Assembly: GCA_947501475.1 (NCBI GenBank)
Contig: CANMWA010000009.1
Span: forward strand, 185,540-249,539
Reading direction: 5' to 3'
From: an uncultured Aquimarina sp.
Lineage (GTDB): Bacteria; Bacteroidota; Bacteroidia; Flavobacteriales; Flavobacteriaceae
DNA length: 64,000 nt
The notes under the pieces were generated by a model. The model saw only the letters and a list, made by a program, of their open reading frames with translations. It made no database searches and was not told the origin of the DNA. Made by a program: the position numbers and the translations under genes. Below, piece by piece: positions 61,603 through 64,000 of this stretch; position 1 is the first letter of the stretch, and each line of letters opens with the position of its first letter.

Positions 61603-63906
61603 ATGAGCGATATTACAAAAAGAAACATTTCTGTCGTAGGGCCTACAGAGTTTACTGGAATCAAACTAAAAGACCCTGCAGAGTATGCTGCGGGTATTCC
61701 TGCGGTAAAAGTAGCATTACAACATGCGTTTAAAGAAATGGGAGTGGTAAAATCATTACATACACTTTCTTATATGAATCAAAAAGATGGTTTTGATTGC
61801 CCTGGTTGTGCTTGGCCAGATCCCGAAAAACCTTCAAAATTAGGAGAGTATTGTGAAAATGGTGTAAAAGCATTAGCAGAAGAAGCAACAAACAAAAAAG
61901 TAGGTAAAGGTTTTTTTGCAAAATATTCTGTAGAAGAACTTTCAAATTGGTCAGATTATCAAATAGGAAAGAGTGGGAGACTTACTGAGCCTATGATTCT
62001 TAAAGCAGATAGTGTATACTATGAACCTATCTCATGGGGCGATGCCTATCAATTAATCGCCAAAGAATTACATAAGCTAGATACTCCAAATGAAGGGGTT
62101 TTTTATACTTCAGGCAGATCTAGTAATGAAGCTGCGTTTTTATATGGGCTGTTTGTAAGAGCTTTTGGGACCAATAACATGCCAGATTGCTCTAATATGT
62201 GCCACGAGTCTAGTGGCGTTGCATTAAGTGAAACTTTAGGGATAGGAAAAGGATCGGTTAAGCTTGAAGATTTTGATCAGGCCGAGGTGATTATAGTAAT
62301 GGGGCAAAATCCAGGTACAAATCACCCAAGAATGTTATCTGCATTGCAAAAATGTAAAGAAAATGGAGGTCAAATCATTAGCATCAACCCTTTGGAAGAA
62401 GCAGGTTTGATACGATTCAAAAACCCTCAAGAAGTAAAAGGAGTTTTATCTTCTGGAACATCAATAACAGATATACATCTTCAGGTAAAAATAAATCAGG
62501 ATGTTTCTCTATTGAAATTAATCATCAAGAAACTTAAAGTATTAGATCAAGAAAGAGGTAATGTGTTTGATCATAAATTTATTGATACTTATACTCAAGG
62601 ATATGAAGATGTATTAAAAGATGTAGAGAAACATTCTCAAGAAGATCTTTTGGCATTATGTGGAGTAGAAGAGGATAAAATAGATGATGTAGTAGAGTTG
62701 TTAGCCAATAATGATAAAATTATCATTTGTTGGGCGATGGGATTAACACAACACAAAAATGGTGTTGATAATATAAAAGAATGTGTCAATCTATTGTTAC
62801 TCAAGGGTAGTTTAGGTAAGCCAGGAGCAGGAACATGTCCGGTAAGAGGGCATAGTAATGTGCAAGGTGATCGTACAGTGGGGATTATGCATCATGTTTC
62901 ACCAGCTTTAAACGAGTCAATACAAAAAACTTTCGGGTTTAATCCGCCAGACAAAGAAGGTTTAGATACAGTACATGCCATAGAAGCGATGTATGAAGGC
63001 AAGGCTAAGGTGTTTATTGCCTTAGGAGGAAATTTTTTATCAGCAGCCGCAGATACAGAATATACGGCACAAGCACTTCAAAATTGCAATCTTACAGTTA
63101 ATATTAGTACAAAACTTAATAGAACACATGTAGTAACAGGTAAAACAGCTTTGATTTTACCTACATTAGGTCGATCAGAGTTAGATGAGAAAAACAGTAA
63201 GCCTAGATTTTTTACAGTCGAAAATAGTATGGGTAAGGTGCATAGGTCAAAAGGATTACTAAAACCTGTTTCAGATACTTTAAAAAGTGAACCCGAAATT
63301 ATAGGAAGGATTGCTGATACTTATTTCAAAGGAAATCATCCTGTAGATTGGAAAAACTTAGGAGAGGATTACGAACTAATTCGAAAAAAAATTGAATTAA
63401 CAATTAAAGGTTTTAAAGACTTAAATCAAAAATCCCAAGGATCTGGTTTTTATCTCCCTAATAATGTAAGAGATTTGGATTTTAGTAAACTTCCAAATCA
63501 AAAAGCACAATTTAGTATATGTGATTTGCCAAAACATTTGGTAAAAGAGAACGAATTCATATTAATGACTATCCGATCACATGATCAATTTAATACTACA
63601 ATTTATGGTTTGGATGATCGATATAGGGGTATATATAATGAAAGAAGAATTGTATTAATGAATAAAAAGGATATGAATAAGTATGCTTTAAAAAAACTAG
63701 ATGTTGTTAATTTAATAAGTTGTTACGATAATAAAGAAAGAAAAGCATTTAATTTTTTAGTAATTCCTTATAATATTCCTCAAGGAAATTTAGCTTCTTA
63801 TTTTCCAGAAACAAATGTTTTAGTCCCTTATAATCACTTTGCAGATAAAAGTCATACACCTATTAGTAAGTCTATAGTGGTTACAGTCGAAAAGGTAAAT
63901 AGCTAA
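61603..63906 (+). CDS. FdhF/YdeP-type molybdopterin oxidoreductase
   Basis: The 767-residue protein fits the molybdopterin oxidoreductase core of the FdhF/YdeP family: GFDCPGCAWPDP near the start, SWGDAYQLIAKEL, FYTSGRSSNEAAFLYGLF, MCHESSGVALSETLGIGKGS, IVMGQNPGTNHPRML, and the C-terminal dinucleotide-binding part (about 640-765). The metal-ligand position near CHESS carries Cys rather than Sec. The CPGC start could hold an iron-sulphur cluster with a nearby Cys. The substrate is unknown; a formate dehydrogenase role is only by name. The 94 bases after it hold nothing recognisable. Confidence 0.88.
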   Translation: MSDITKRNISVVGPTEFTGIKLKDPAEYAAGIPAVKVALQHAFKEMGVVKSLHTLSYMNQKDGFDCPGCAWPDPEKPSKLGEYCENGVKALAEEATNKKVGKGFFAKYSVEELSNWSDYQIGKSGRLTEPMILKADSVYYEPISWGDAYQLIAKELHKLDTPNEGVFYTSGRSSNEAAFLYGLFVRAFGTNNMPDCSNMCHESSGVALSETLGIGKGSVKLEDFDQAEVIIVMGQNPGTNHPRMLSALQKCKENGGQIISINPLEEAGLIRFKNPQEVKGVLSSGTSITDIHLQVKINQDVSLLKLIIKKLKVLDQERGNVFDHKFIDTYTQGYEDVLKDVEKHSQEDLLALCGVEEDKIDDVVELLANNDKIIICWAMGLTQHKNGVDNIKECVNLLLLKGSLGKPGAGTCPVRGHSNVQGDRTVGIMHHVSPALNESIQKTFGFNPPDKEGLDTVHAIEAMYEGKAKVFIALGGNFLSAAADTEYTAQALQNCNLTVNISTKLNRTHVVTGKTALILPTLGRSELDEKNSKPRFFTVENSMGKVHRSKGLLKPVSDTLKSEPEIIGRIADTYFKGNHPVDWKNLGEDYELIRKKIELTIKGFKDLNQKSQGSGFYLPNNVRDLDFSKLPNQKAQFSICDLPKHLVKENEFILMTIRSHDQFNTTIYGLDDRYRGIYNERRIVLMNKKDMNKYALKKLDVVNLISCYDNKERKAFNFLVIPYNIPQGNLASYFPETNVLVPYNHFADKSHTPISKSIVVTVEKVNS

Positions 63907-64000
63907 AATAGCCTTCATTCTATTTTTTTTCATGATGTAATTATTATGTTATCAGTGTTTTAAAAAAAGATTAAAAAATACTTACGAAAAGGTATTGTTG

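Noticed and set aside
1..64000. CRISPR arrays, rRNA, tRNA, insertion sequences or prophage
   Set aside because: Read on both strands, no repeat-spacer array, cloverleaf, rRNA motif, transposase or phage gene was found.

Overview
The window is AT-rich DNA from a marine-type member of the Flavobacteriaceae (Bacteroidota), possibly close to Aquimarina; the genus is a guess. The case rests on type IX secretion C-terminal domains on two very large secreted proteins, TonB receptor and putative porin families of this phylum, TAnnTTTG promoter elements, few Shine-Dalgarno sequences, and many small families typical of flavobacteria (DUF4230, DUF4136, DUF5522, DUF6660, DUF1573). I see no rRNA, tRNA, CRISPR array, insertion sequence or prophage.

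Layout. 1-5200 (minus) is a galactoside-use locus: a GH2 beta-galactosidase cut by the window edge, a GH36 alpha-galactosidase and an SGLT-type sodium/sugar symporter. 5373-8143 holds a GH25 muramidase lipoprotein, an unrecognised membrane protein and a BASS-family transporter. 8144-16390 is a regulatory neighbourhood: a secreted purple-acid-phosphatase-like protein, a DoxX-like membrane protein, an alpha carbonic anhydrase lipoprotein and two paralogous Crp/Fnr regulators. Its intergenic DNA carries TTGAT-N4-ATCAA-type boxes repeated every 22 bp. At three promoters the box nearest the gene lies at exactly the same distance from a TAnnTTTG element.

16420-28845 is a long minus-strand run that may be one or more operons. 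In transcription order it encodes a three-part outer-membrane protein (degenerate metallophosphoesterase, kinase-like middle, Omp85 barrel), a Rieske-glutamate synthase fusion, an unknown protein, a DUF2721 protein, a Rieske-ThDP enzyme fusion, a CPA1 Na+/H+ antiporter, polyphosphate kinase and a Pycsar-effector-like (PycTM) membrane protein. Two unrelated enzymes, each with its own N-terminal Rieske domain, in one gene run is the most unusual coding feature here.

29211-41107 contains a third Crp/Fnr regulator, a short SSB, a DUF6660/TonB-receptor pair, small lipoproteins, a tiny HExxH membrane protein, a PLP desulfhydrase/deaminase, a LysM glucosaminidase, hemL, a TIR-like protein lacking the usual catalytic Glu, and an isolated polytopic membrane protein. 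41108-64000 is mostly ordinary: YiaA, the DUF2157/GDYXXLXY pair, a SPOR protein, lysS, a thioredoxin-TPR protein, a membrane-spanning LuxR-type regulator, a Pmp3/YqaE peptide, lipB, a large T9SS-secreted reprolysin-like protease, a beta-propeller-like lipoprotein, rnhB, a putative porin and an FdhF/YdeP-type molybdopterin oxidoreductase.
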